The notes below the pieces were generated by a model. That model saw only the letters and a list, made by a program, of their open reading frames with translations. It did no database searches and had not been told where the DNA came from. The position numbers were made by a program, and so were the translations under genes. From Falsiroseomonas sp050563525 (lineage in GTDB: Bacteria > Pseudomonadota > Alphaproteobacteria > Acetobacterales > Acetobacteraceae), in assembly GCF_050563525.1 (NCBI RefSeq), contig NZ_JBNXUN010000014.1, positions 1-64,000 on the forward strand: DNA of 64,000 nucleotides, in the 5' to 3' direction. Positions 9,901 to 16,993 of the stretch are shown in pieces. The first letter of the stretch is position 1. Every line of letters starts with the position of its first letter.

Positions 9901-10093
9901 CGAGACGCTCGACCTCGGGCGGGGCGAGGCCCTCGGCCTCGGTCATGATGGTGACGGAAGGCCGCGTCAGGTCGGGGAAGACATCCACCGGCACGCGCGG
10001 CAGGACATAGAGGCCATAGGCGACGAGCAGCGCCGCCGCCGCCAGCACCGCGACGCGGTGCCGGAGGCTGGCCGAGACCAGGAAGTTGAACAT
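6965..10093 (-). CDS. CzcA/CusA-type heavy-metal RND efflux permease
   Basis: The 1042-residue inner-membrane pump has the usual RND layout: TM1 near residues 10-30, a first periplasmic pore/docking block, TM2-6 (about 330-510), a second block, and TM7-12 (about 850-1015). The proton-relay region in TM4 reads AIAIGELVDDAVVDVENI (around residue 395), which places it in the heavy-metal branch but is not the exact D-F-G-x-x-V-D-G of CzcA. It works with the adaptor gene 9 bases upstream and would need an outer-membrane channel; no CzcC/TolC homologue is in the window. The substrate (Co/Zn/Cd/Ni or Cu/Ag) is not resolved from sequence. Confidence 0.85.
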   Translation of the reverse strand: MFNFLVSASLRHRVAVLAAAALLVAYGLYVLPRVPVDVFPDLTRPSVTIMTEAEGLAPPEVERLVTAPVEAALRGAPGLARIRSTSAPGLSIVLAEFEWSADLTAARADAAERLARLQGRLPPGLTAQMGGIGTVMGEILLIAVTAPGLDAPALRDVVEAQVRPRLLEVPGVVQVNPIGGAVRQIRISPDMAALAEAGIGIDAIAQVVSRAGASAGGGFVESRGVEFVLRASAPPPDLDALRALPVATPRGAMPLGTLAEVELGTRTRRGDAGFNGQPAVILSVQKAPTADTLPTTRAVEARLAEVQASLPAGVTANQIQFRQAGFIETSIRNLRIVLIEAAIAVTLVLALFLLNGRATAISLTAIPISILVTVLVFDAFGLTLNTMTLGGLAIAIGELVDDAVVDVENILRRLRQNAGRPDPLPSMVVIAQASQEVRSGILYATFIIVLVLLPLFALAGLEGRLFVPLGVAYIVSILASLLVSITVTPALASFLLVKVPKRAHGDTPVLRALKRWQARVLEGAFRRPRLVIGGVVGAVALAAVGAVLLPRAFLPPFNEGTALVGMRFEPGIGLEQSQRLGLIAERLVMQVPEVVSVGRRTGRAELDPHAEGVHAAEIDVTLRRSDRPREAVFAEIRERLSVLPASVVMGQPISHRIDHMLSGVRAALSLKVFGEDQEAARIVAQGLRARMQGIPGLVDINVEAQTLVPQVEIRVDPAAAALHGLTPQAVTAAVEALAGGRVLGALGEGTRRTEIVLRLPAAGRNADSLRGLLVPTPHGAVPLERLAEVVETSVTNQILREDGARRIVVYANGDGSRDMAALAADLARLVAEAAPPPGIRIVRDGTFRAQEAASRAIAILGAVSALLVLLVLWQRYRSVVLALIVLAVVPMGLVGAVAALWIAGQPLSVASMIGFVTLAGIAARNGILKVSHWINLALHEGEVFGPGLVIRGTLERLAPVLMTALSAGLALVPLMIGAGEAGREILHPVAVTIFGGLVTATLFDAVLTPVLFLLFGRRPLERLIAARDAAAEAGALRPATTF

Positions 10094-10102
10094 GCGTGCC
10101 CC

Positions 10103-11614
10103 TCAGCGGATCTGGTTCACGAGGAGGGCGCCCTGGACGAGCACCTGCTCGCCCGGCTCGATGCCGGCCAGGATCGCGACGCGCGTCGCATCCAGCGGCT
10201 CGAAGCGCACGATGCGTGGCTCGAACAGTTCTGGCTCGGCGTGGCGGAACACCACGGGCAGGCCGTTCGGGGCCTGCACCACCGCCTCGCGCGGCAGGAT
10301 GATGGCGGTGCGGCGTTCCGGCAGTTCGACCACCACCTGCACGCGGCGGCCGATCTCGAGGCCGTGCTCAGCGGCGCGGGGCGCGAAGTCGAGCAGCGCT
10401 GTCTGGCCGCGCAGCGCGGGTGCGCGACCAAGCAAGGTGGCCGGCACCGGCACCGTGCCGCGGGCCTCGATGCTGGCGGCGGCAGCAGGAGCGAGCGCCG
10501 TCGGCGCGAAGGCCTCGGCCTCGATGCGCACACGAGCGGGGTCGAGGATTTCCACAAGCGTCTGGCCGGGCGAGACCGCCTGGCCCTGGGCCAGCGCGAC
10601 GGACGCGATCACGCCCTCGGCCGGGGCGCGCAGAGTCTCGGCGCCGGTGATGTCGCCAGGAGCGGAGGCGAGGGGCACCACGAGGGCGAGCGCATCGCCC
10701 GCGCGCACTGCCTGGCCGCGCCGCGGCAGGGCGCCGTCGATCGCGACGATCCGGCCGGCGGTCGCGGGCTGGACGACCGCCTGCGCGTCGGGGCTCGGCA
10801 GCACGCGGCCAGCCAGGGTGACGCGGCGTGCGGTCTCCTCCAGCGCGACGCGGCGCGTGCGCAGCTCGAGCAGGCGCTGCGTCGACTTGGGCACGAAGAC
10901 CAGCCCATCGGCGCGGCGGCGTGGCGCGTCGCCATCCTCGGCCGTCGCAGTCTCAGGGCCATGGCTGTGGTCGGCGCCGCCGGGCCCCGCCGCCACGGGC
11001 GATGCGGCCAGCAGCGTCAGCGCCAGCGCGGCGACGCCGGCGCGGCGACGACCAAACAGGAAGCCGATCGCAAGGGCGCCGACGCCGGTGGCGGCAAGCG
11101 CCATAAGCACCGTCTCGACTGAGACGCGGCGGTGCAGGAAATCACTGAGCGCGTGCGAGTGGCCATGCGCCGCGGCGGGCGCGGCCGCACCGCCCGGGAC
11201 GCGGATGGTACCGACTAGCAGGTCGGGCGCCGCGCCGCCGATGGTCGCGAGCACCTCGACCTCCCCGGTGCCGAGCGCCTCGGCCGGGATGCGGAAGGTG
11301 CCGTCCGGCTGCGGCTCGGCACGAACCGTCCGGCCCGCGATGTCGAGGTCAAGCGTCACGCCCGCGGCCGGCGCGTTGTCCTCCTGACGGTCCAGGTAGA
11401 GCGTCAGCGCGCCGCCCTTGAGGATGCCGACGAGCTGCCAGGCCTCGGAGACGGCTACGAGCCTTGGGCTCTGGGGCAGGGCCGTGGCGGTGGGTTCCGG
11501 ACCATGCTGGTGGTCAGGGCCGCCGGGACCGGCGAAGGCGGGCGCGGTGATCAGCAGGGAACAGAGGGCAAGGCAGCGCAGCCCGGCACGGGCGCGCGAG
11601 AACAGATCAGGCAT
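10103..11614 (-). CDS. RND efflux adaptor (CzcB-like) with an extra N-terminal module
   Basis: The 503-residue protein is longer than usual adaptors (about 350-420). Residues 1-29 form a signal peptide, followed by AGPGGPDHQHGPE and a beta-rich domain of about 110 residues. A His-containing linker (HGHSH) and a hydrophobic helix at about 165-190 follow. A second signal-like segment (LALTLLAASPVAAGPGG) and a second His motif (ADHSHGPE) come next. The HlyD/CzcB barrel-sandwich region (A-P-A-E-G-V-I-A-S-V, S-P-G-Q-T-L-V-E-I) and membrane-proximal domain fill residues 235-503. It looks like a fusion of a small exported metal-binding protein with an ordinary adaptor. It should link the CzcA-like pump to an outer-membrane channel. 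Confidence 0.8.
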   Translation of the reverse strand: MPDLFSRARAGLRCLALCSLLITAPAFAGPGGPDHQHGPEPTATALPQSPRLVAVSEAWQLVGILKGGALTLYLDRQEDNAPAAGVTLDLDIAGRTVRAEPQPDGTFRIPAEALGTGEVEVLATIGGAAPDLLVGTIRVPGGAAAPAAAHGHSHALSDFLHRRVSVETVLMALAATGVGALAIGFLFGRRRAGVAALALTLLAASPVAAGPGGADHSHGPETATAEDGDAPRRRADGLVFVPKSTQRLLELRTRRVALEETARRVTLAGRVLPSPDAQAVVQPATAGRIVAIDGALPRRGQAVRAGDALALVVPLASAPGDITGAETLRAPAEGVIASVALAQGQAVSPGQTLVEILDPARVRIEAEAFAPTALAPAAAASIEARGTVPVPATLLGRAPALRGQTALLDFAPRAAEHGLEIGRRVQVVVELPERRTAIILPREAVVQAPNGLPVVFRHAEPELFEPRIVRFEPLDATRVAILAGIEPGEQVLVQGALLVNQIR

Positions 11615-11662
11615 GGGAACTCCACGGAATATGACGCGGTTCGGCGCAGAAGCGCCGGCGGC

Positions 11663-12097
11663 TCAGGCGAGCGGTGCGTCGATCCGTGGTGGCCGATCGG
11701 GGTGTTCGGATTGCGCTCCGACCAATCCTGCACTGAAGGTCCAGGCTGGTGATCCACCGACGGTCCGGTGGACCAGGCCGGAGACGGCAGGAAGCAGAAA
11801 GGCGACGCCATGGGCATGGTCGGCCAAAAGGCCGTCCGGCCCATCATGCTGGTGCGTCGGGCCGTCGCCATGGCTATGGCGACCTTCAGCACCGAAAACC
11901 TGCACCGATGTGTCCGCGGGGTCGGCGGCGCTGCTGGCGAGCCACTCGCGCTCGGCCTGAAGCGCGGCAAGCCAAGCTCCCGCCGGGTCGGAGCCGGCGC
12001 CATGCGCCCAGGCATGCCCAACCTGGCCCAGAAGCCCCGTCAGGAGCATCAGGGCCGCGAGCACAAGCCGAACACGACGGGCCACGCGAAATGTCAC
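11663..12097 (-). CDS. His-rich exported protein of the metal cluster
   Basis: The product is a small membrane-anchored or exported protein. GTG 12097 is the preferred start because it directly precedes the hydrophobic segment LVLAALMLLTGLLGQVGHAWA; earlier starts would overlap the MFS gene. The mature part has a His cluster (GRHSHGDGPTHQHDGPDG) and a second hydrophobic stretch. It resembles the variable His-rich proteins (CzcI/CopL-like in character) found in metal-efflux loci, but no specific family was recognised. It lies 48 bases upstream of the adaptor gene in the same direction and probably binds metal in the periplasm. Confidence 0.5.
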   Translation of the reverse strand: MTFRVARRVRLVLAALMLLTGLLGQVGHAWAHGAGSDPAGAWLAALQAEREWLASSAADPADTSVQVFGAEGRHSHGDGPTHQHDGPDGLLADHAHGVAFLLPAVSGLVHRTVGGSPAWTFSAGLVGAQSEHPDRPPRIDAPLA

Positions 12098-12143
12098 ACC
12101 GCGGCGCGTAGCATTTGCGCGCCGCGCCTGTCCATCGCGGAGG

Positions 12144-13358
12144 CTATCGCTCCTCCGGGGGGCGGATGTGGCGGAACGCCCAAAGCAGAGCGAGGTCATA
12201 GCCGATCTTCAGCACGCCGCAGATGATGAAGGGCGTCGCTTGCCAACCGGCCGCGAAGATCGCCCCGGCAATCGCCGGGCCGGCCGCCGCCGCCAGGCTG
12301 CGCGGCACAGCCGTGAAACTGGCCGCGGCGGTGCGCTCGGGGGGCGTCACCACCGCCATGACGTAGGAGGTCCGGGTCGGCACATCCATCTGGGATAGCG
12401 CCGAGCGGAGCAGCAGTAGCCCCAGCGCCCACTCTACGCCCGGCGCGAACATGGCCGCGATCAGGCAAAGGCTGGATGGGATGTGGGTGAAGACCATGGT
12501 GTTGATCAGCCCGATCCGCCCGGCCAGCCAGGCCGCCACCGGGAACGAGAAGGCCGACAGCACCCCCGTCCAGAAGAAGAACAGGCCCGCCTGCGCCAGG
12601 GACAGGTCGAACCGCTCGAACAGCCACAGCGCCAGCAGCGCCTGCACCGCAAGACCACCGGCGAAGCTGTCCACGCTGAACAGCGCCGCGAGACGCAGCA
12701 CGATGCCCCGCGAGGGGCCGAGCGGGGCATGGGCGGCCTGCCGAACCTCGGGCGGTAGGGGCGGCAGCGCGCGATAGGCCAGCCAGCAGGCAACGCCGAG
12801 CACGGCATAGAGCAGGAAGGCGGAACGAAATGCCGTCAGTTCCCCCAGCCCGAGCGCCTTGAGGCCGTCCGCTCCGCCTGCGGCCAGCGCGCCGCCGGCG
12901 GCGGCGAAGGAGCCCACGAAGCTGTAGCGCGCGAAGACGGCGGTGCGCGTGCCGTCCCGTGCTGCTCGCGTCAGCATCGTCTGTTCCAGCGGTGCGAAGA
13001 TGCTCACGCTGCCCGCCGAGGGGTTGATGGTACCCACCAGGGCAATGGCCATCAGCATGCCGAGGCCGGTCGCGAAGACGAAGCCCAGGCCCGTCGCGGC
13101 CATGAGCACGGCCGCGAGCAGCAGCAGCACCCGCGGGTCAGCGCGCGCGCCGAGCAGACCCACCCCCAGCGTCATTAGCGCCGATCCGAGCAGGGCCACA
13201 GTCGAGACGGCGCCGATCTCCGCCGCGCCATAGCCCAGCGCCAGGAACCACGCCGGCAGCAACACGGCGACCAGGCCGTCGCCAAAATCCCGGAAGCCGC
13301 GCGCCCAGAGAATGCGGCGCATGGCGTGTCTGGCTTCGTGCTCCGGAAGCGGGGTCAT
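12144..13358 (-). CDS. MFS transporter, chromate cluster
   Basis: This 404-residue major facilitator has about 12 membrane helices. It begins A-R-G-F-R-D-F-G-D-G-L-V-A-V-L-L-P, a pattern found in MFS proteins that often sit beside chromate genes. A loop R-A-D-P-R-V-L-L-L-L between TM2 and TM3 and a second-half D-V-P-T-R-T-S-Y-V segment are visible. Its start codon overlaps the stop of the EF2563-like gene by four bases (ATGA), so the chromate genes and this exporter are translationally coupled. The substrate is unknown; a role in metal or oxyanion tolerance is inferred from position. Confidence 0.65.
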   Translation of the reverse strand: MTPLPEHEARHAMRRILWARGFRDFGDGLVAVLLPAWFLALGYGAAEIGAVSTVALLGSALMTLGVGLLGARADPRVLLLLAAVLMAATGLGFVFATGLGMLMAIALVGTINPSAGSVSIFAPLEQTMLTRAARDGTRTAVFARYSFVGSFAAAGGALAAGGADGLKALGLGELTAFRSAFLLYAVLGVACWLAYRALPPLPPEVRQAAHAPLGPSRGIVLRLAALFSVDSFAGGLAVQALLALWLFERFDLSLAQAGLFFFWTGVLSAFSFPVAAWLAGRIGLINTMVFTHIPSSLCLIAAMFAPGVEWALGLLLLRSALSQMDVPTRTSYVMAVVTPPERTAAASFTAVPRSLAAAAGPAIAGAIFAAGWQATPFIICGVLKIGYDLALLWAFRHIRPPEER

Positions 13359-14161
13359 GGCGTGGTGGGCTGCAACACGCCGAGCACCGCGGCGGCGATG
13401 CGCTTCGGCCGTTCCCCCAGGCCGAAGCAGAGGGCGGGATCACCCCGCGGATCCACCTCGACGAGCTTCGCGCCAGCGCGCACGCGGACGCCGTCGCGCA
13501 CAAGGCCGCGCAGGACGCCAGGCATGGGCGTCTGAGCTGGCGTGCCGTCGAGCGCGCCTATGGGGCCCGACGAGACGTGATCGCCAATCCTGTGTTTGGT
13601 CCGGAATACGCCGTCCGCAGCGGCGTAGAGTGTTCGCTCGCGCCCGGCGCCGCCGATCGGATTTGGCTCGCCGCGCAGCGGCAACGTGGCCCCCACCGCG
13701 ACCACCTTCCCCAACGCCTCCCAACTGGTCTCGATCGCGACATGGCAGTTGGTGCCCACCACGAAGCCTGGACCTAGCCCAAGCACCAACGGCGCCGCTC
13801 CCCGCAAATCCTCGGGGATGGCCCGCTTGCGCATGCGCGCGTCCACCACCGCGCCCCAACGCTCAGCGGCAAGCGCCTCCTCAACCGCGCGCGTGAGGAA
13901 GGGAAGGATGCTGTGCGCCGCCCATATGGTCCGCAGCGATCCTGGCGTTTCCGCACAGCGCGCCGCCACGCCGGCAAGGCTCGCCTCCCCGTCGAAGAAG
14001 GCGTCGGCGAAGGCCATCCCCCGCCGTGGCGTTGTTGGCGGCGATGGGCCCTCCTGCAGCGCGACGCTGACGCCGGCTGTGAACAGGACATGCGCGACGG
14101 CCGAGCCCACATCGCCAGCGCCGAGCACGAGGACCGGCGCAGAGGCGCTCAGCCTGGTCAC
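13355..14161 (-). CDS. EF2563/YqeB-like (XdhC-related) protein
   Basis: The 268-residue protein has a Rossmann-type start (VLVLGAGDVGSAVAHVLF) and the family blocks PPTTPRRGMAFADAFFDG, V-V-D-A-R-M-R-K-R, LVLGLGPGFVVGTNC and L-V-E-V-D-P-R-G-D-P. These belong to the selenium-dependent molybdenum hydroxylase accessory group. Start GTG 14161 overlaps the chrA stop (GTGA). The same frame is open further upstream, but that part is the shadow of chrA. Members are usually tied to molybdoenzyme maturation or nucleotide-cofactor handling; none of those enzymes is here, so its role in a chromate operon is unexplained. Confidence 0.7.
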   Translation of the reverse strand: MTRLSASAPVLVLGAGDVGSAVAHVLFTAGVSVALQEGPSPPTTPRRGMAFADAFFDGEASLAGVAARCAETPGSLRTIWAAHSILPFLTRAVEEALAAERWGAVVDARMRKRAIPEDLRGAAPLVLGLGPGFVVGTNCHVAIETSWEALGKVVAVGATLPLRGEPNPIGGAGRERTLYAAADGVFRTKHRIGDHVSSGPIGALDGTPAQTPMPGVLRGLVRDGVRVRAGAKLVEVDPRGDPALCFGLGERPKRIAAAVLGVLQPTTP

Positions 14162-15549
14162 AGCAACTTCAGCAGGTGCAGTACGACGCCAGCAGCGGCG
14201 GTGATGCCCAGTGTGCGCAATACGCCCTGCTTCAGCCGGAAGAGCGCTACCGCCGCCAGAACGGCGAGCGATAGGGCCGCAAGATCGAGGCTGGTCGGCA
14301 CCGGCAGCCCGACCGCCACCGGTCCGAATCGAACATCCACCAGATCGCGGAACAGAACGCGCAGCCCAAACCAGACGGCCAGGTTCGCGACGACGCCGAC
14401 CACCGCGGCGGTGATCGCCGCGAGCGCGCCCGAGAGTGCCTTGTTGTCCTGCAGCTTCTCGATGACCGGCGCACCCAGGAAGACAAAAGCAAAGCAAGGC
14501 GCGAAGGTCACCCACAGCACCAGCAGGGAGGCGATGATCCCACCGCCAAGGCCACTCAACCCCTCCGGCGCGCGGAAGCCGGCCAGGAAGCCCACGAATT
14601 GCAGCACCAGGATGAGTGGCCCGGGCGTGGTCTCGGCCAGGCCAAGGCCGGCCAGCATCTCGGTTGGCGACAGCCAGCCATAGGCCTGCACGGCGTCCTG
14701 CGCGACATAGGCCAGCACCGCGTAGGCGCCGCCCACCGTCACCACCGCCATCTTGGAGAAGAACCAGGCGATGTCGGCATAGGTTCCGCCAACCGTCACC
14801 ATCAGCACGGCAACCGGCACGAGCCAAAGCGCCAGCGCCACCATGCCCGCCTTGCGCGCGTCAGCAGCCAGCCGCGCCGGCCGCCCCGGGTCAGCCGCCA
14901 GCACCGCGTCGATCAGCGCCGCCGCATCGCCCTTGGCTTTGCCATGACCACCGGCCGAGAAATGGCCGGGCGCAAGATATCCGATGATGCCGGCGGCCAG
15001 GACGACGGCCGGAAAGGGCAGGTTCAGGAAAAACAACGCGACGAAGGCTGCACCCGCGAGCACCCAGGCGGCTCGGCCCTTCAGGGCACGGCGCCCGATG
15101 CGCAGCAGCGCCTCGACCACCAGCACCAGGACCGCGCATTTCAGCCCGAAGAACAGCGCGGCGACCAGCGGAACCTCGCCGAGCGTCGCGTAGATCACCG
15201 ACAGCACCAGCATGACCGCGGCGCCGGGCAGGATGAACAGCAGCCCCGCAGCGAGCCCACCCTTCACGCCATGCATGATCCAGCCGAGATAGGTCGCCAA
15301 CTGCTGCGCTTCCGGCCCCGGCAGCAGCGTGCAGAAGTTCAGCGCCTGGAGGAACCGACGTTCGCCTATCCAGTGGCGGTCATCCACCACCTCCCGGTGC
15401 AGCAGCGCGATCTGTCCGGCCGGTCCGCCAAAGGACAGAAGGCCGATCTTGAGCCACACACGCACCGCCGCGGCGAAGGAGGGCAGCCGGTTAATTGCTG
15501 CGGCGGCCTCCGCAGATGCGGCAGCGGCAGTCGTATCCGTCGTGCTCAT
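14158..15549 (-). CDS. chrA: chromate efflux transporter ChrA
   Basis: The 463-residue protein is a full-length two-domain CHR transporter with 10-13 predicted membrane segments. The first half has the signature L-S-F-G-G-P-A-G-Q-I-A-L-L-H-R and L-L-P-G-P-E-A-Q-Q-L-A-T-Y-L-G-W. The second half repeats it in weaker form (AVVTVGGAYAVLAYVAQDAV, and T-T-P-G-P-L-I-L-V-L-Q-F-V-G-F). ChrA expels chromate from the cytoplasm. It overlaps the upstream ChrB-like gene by four bases and the downstream gene likewise, so the first four genes of this run form one coupled operon. Confidence 0.95.
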   Translation of the reverse strand: MSTTDTTAAAASAEAAAAINRLPSFAAAVRVWLKIGLLSFGGPAGQIALLHREVVDDRHWIGERRFLQALNFCTLLPGPEAQQLATYLGWIMHGVKGGLAAGLLFILPGAAVMLVLSVIYATLGEVPLVAALFFGLKCAVLVLVVEALLRIGRRALKGRAAWVLAGAAFVALFFLNLPFPAVVLAAGIIGYLAPGHFSAGGHGKAKGDAAALIDAVLAADPGRPARLAADARKAGMVALALWLVPVAVLMVTVGGTYADIAWFFSKMAVVTVGGAYAVLAYVAQDAVQAYGWLSPTEMLAGLGLAETTPGPLILVLQFVGFLAGFRAPEGLSGLGGGIIASLLVLWVTFAPCFAFVFLGAPVIEKLQDNKALSGALAAITAAVVGVVANLAVWFGLRVLFRDLVDVRFGPVAVGLPVPTSLDLAALSLAVLAAVALFRLKQGVLRTLGITAAAGVVLHLLKLL

Positions 15550-16364
15550 ACTTTGGCTCCAGGCGCCGGCCAGTTGTGAGTTTCGCCGGTGGCGTCGCGC
15601 GCCCAGCGGTAGAGTGCGTCATAGAGGCCCATCGCCGCGTCGAGCTGCGCCAGGTCGTCCCGGTACATGCGTGACAGGCCGAGTGAGACAGCGAGAAGTC
15701 CTGCCGCTTCGGGCGCAAGATCCAGCCGTGCAGTATCGGCGGCTCGGACAATGGCTGCCAGCCGCAGCAGCGGCTCGGAGCGCAGCCCGAACTGCTCGAT
15801 CATGACGTCGAAGGTGCAGAGCTCGCCTTGATGGCTCCAGAAGACGCCCTCGATGTCGAATGGCGTCGCACCGAAGCGCTCGGCCACCGCCTCCACTTCG
15901 GATGGCGCGACGAACAGGAATACGGCATCCGGATCGACAAAGCGGCGGATCAGCCAGGGACAGGCGATGCGGTCAATCTTGGGCCGCGCGCGAGTGACCC
16001 AGAGCGTGCGGCCCCGCTCGTCGCGAGGCGGTACATGGTCGGGCTTCACGAGGAGCCCGCCGAACGCGACCCAGCCCTCGAAGCCGCTCTCCACCGCCTC
16101 GGCCGGCGTGCCGGCGTGGCGGAGCCAGGCCGCGACGCCCTGCCTGAGCTTGAGCCCGCGCTGACAACCGACGGCGACGGTGCGACCGGCGAAGTCGCCG
16201 ACCCAGGACGCGACCGTTCTGAAGTCGCGACGGACGGCGCCGGGCAAGCTGCGTGGATCCTTGGCGAAGTCTTCTTCGGTTCGGACGTCCACGATGACCG
16301 GCGCCTCGGCGGTTCCGGCCAGGCGGACGAGCTGGGCAATGGTGATGATGTCTGGACTCGGCAT
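15546..16364 (-). CDS. chrB: rhodanese-ChrB fusion, chromate resistance protein
   Basis: The 272-residue protein has a rhodanese-like domain at about 10-110, where the active-site loop reads A-V-G-C-Q-R-G-L-K with a Cys. A ChrB C-terminal domain follows at about 120-265 (RARPKIDRIACPWLIRRFVD, then the conserved W-S-H-Q-G-E-L-C-T-F-D). ChrB-type proteins regulate or assist ChrA, and the C-terminal domain is essential for chromate resistance. The classical N-terminal DNA-binding part of ChrB is absent, so this version may be an enzyme rather than a repressor. It is first in the leftward operon; 161 bases separate it from the conjugation genes. Confidence 0.85.
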   Translation of the reverse strand: MPSPDIITIAQLVRLAGTAEAPVIVDVRTEEDFAKDPRSLPGAVRRDFRTVASWVGDFAGRTVAVGCQRGLKLRQGVAAWLRHAGTPAEAVESGFEGWVAFGGLLVKPDHVPPRDERGRTLWVTRARPKIDRIACPWLIRRFVDPDAVFLFVAPSEVEAVAERFGATPFDIEGVFWSHQGELCTFDVMIEQFGLRSEPLLRLAAIVRAADTARLDLAPEAAGLLAVSLGLSRMYRDDLAQLDAAMGLYDALYRWARDATGETHNWPAPGAKV

Positions 16365-16525
16365 GACACGCCCTCACTATCCGTGCAGATCACGGAAGCC
16401 TGGACGCGATACTTGAGCCGAAGCCTCACGGGGCGATCGCGGAAGGCCCCTTGGCAACAGAATGGCGGTCGGCTGGGTGCGTGGTCAAGGCGCGCGGCCT
16501 TGCTGCGGTGGCGGGCGTTTCGCGA

Positions 16526-16987
16526 TCAGGGAGCGCGGGCGCCTGCGCGTGGCAATTGGTCGTCCTCTGTCGCACTTGGCAGACCCGCGTCGGACTCACG
16601 CGGGATGTCATCGGCCAGCACCTTGCCGGTTGCCAGCCGACGGCCAAGCGCTTCCACGAAGCCCTCGTAACGTTCGCGGCCCTTCGCCTGCGCGGCCGCT
16701 TGCATCGCGTCAGGAAGTGGCGCCGTGCTGGTGAGCCAGAACCGGACGAACAGCGCGAGCGCCTCGTTTCCGATGGTGACGTGGCGCTCCAGTCGTTCGC
16801 TCGCCCGCGACAGGCGATCGAGCCGACGTGCCAGGGCCGCCTCCAGTCGGTCGGGACCATCGGGAGACAGGTAACTCTCGAGTGCGGCCTCGATCACGAC
16901 GGCCTGGCTGATCCGCTTCCGTGCCGCGTAATCGGCGAGGCGGCGCATCAGGTCGGGCGGCAGACGGAAGGTCGCCTTGGCGCGCAT
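16526..16987 (-). CDS. ribbon-helix-helix (CopG-like) protein of the conjugation module
   Basis: The 153-residue protein starts M-R-A-K-A-T-F-R-L-P-P-D-L-M-R-R-L, a ribbon-helix-helix N-terminus, followed by A-R-K-R-I-S-Q-A-V-V-I-E-A-A-L. A long charged helix and a disordered tail follow. In related alphaproteobacterial elements this gene lies between traG and trbB and is presumed to act in relaxosome assembly or tra/trb control. Here it begins 6 bases after traG and is followed by the metal cargo instead of trbB, whose remnant is at 4738-4930. Confidence 0.75.
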   Translation of the reverse strand: MRAKATFRLPPDLMRRLADYAARKRISQAVVIEAALESYLSPDGPDRLEAALARRLDRLSRASERLERHVTIGNEALALFVRFWLTSTAPLPDAMQAAAQAKGRERYEGFVEALGRRLATGKVLADDIPRESDAGLPSATEDDQLPRAGARAP

Positions 16988-16993
16988 GGCGGC

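Noticed and set aside
13355..14827. Extended reading of the EF2563-like gene as a 490-residue protein
   Set aside because: The first 220 residues are the out-of-frame shadow of chrA. The real start is the GTG overlapping the chrA stop.
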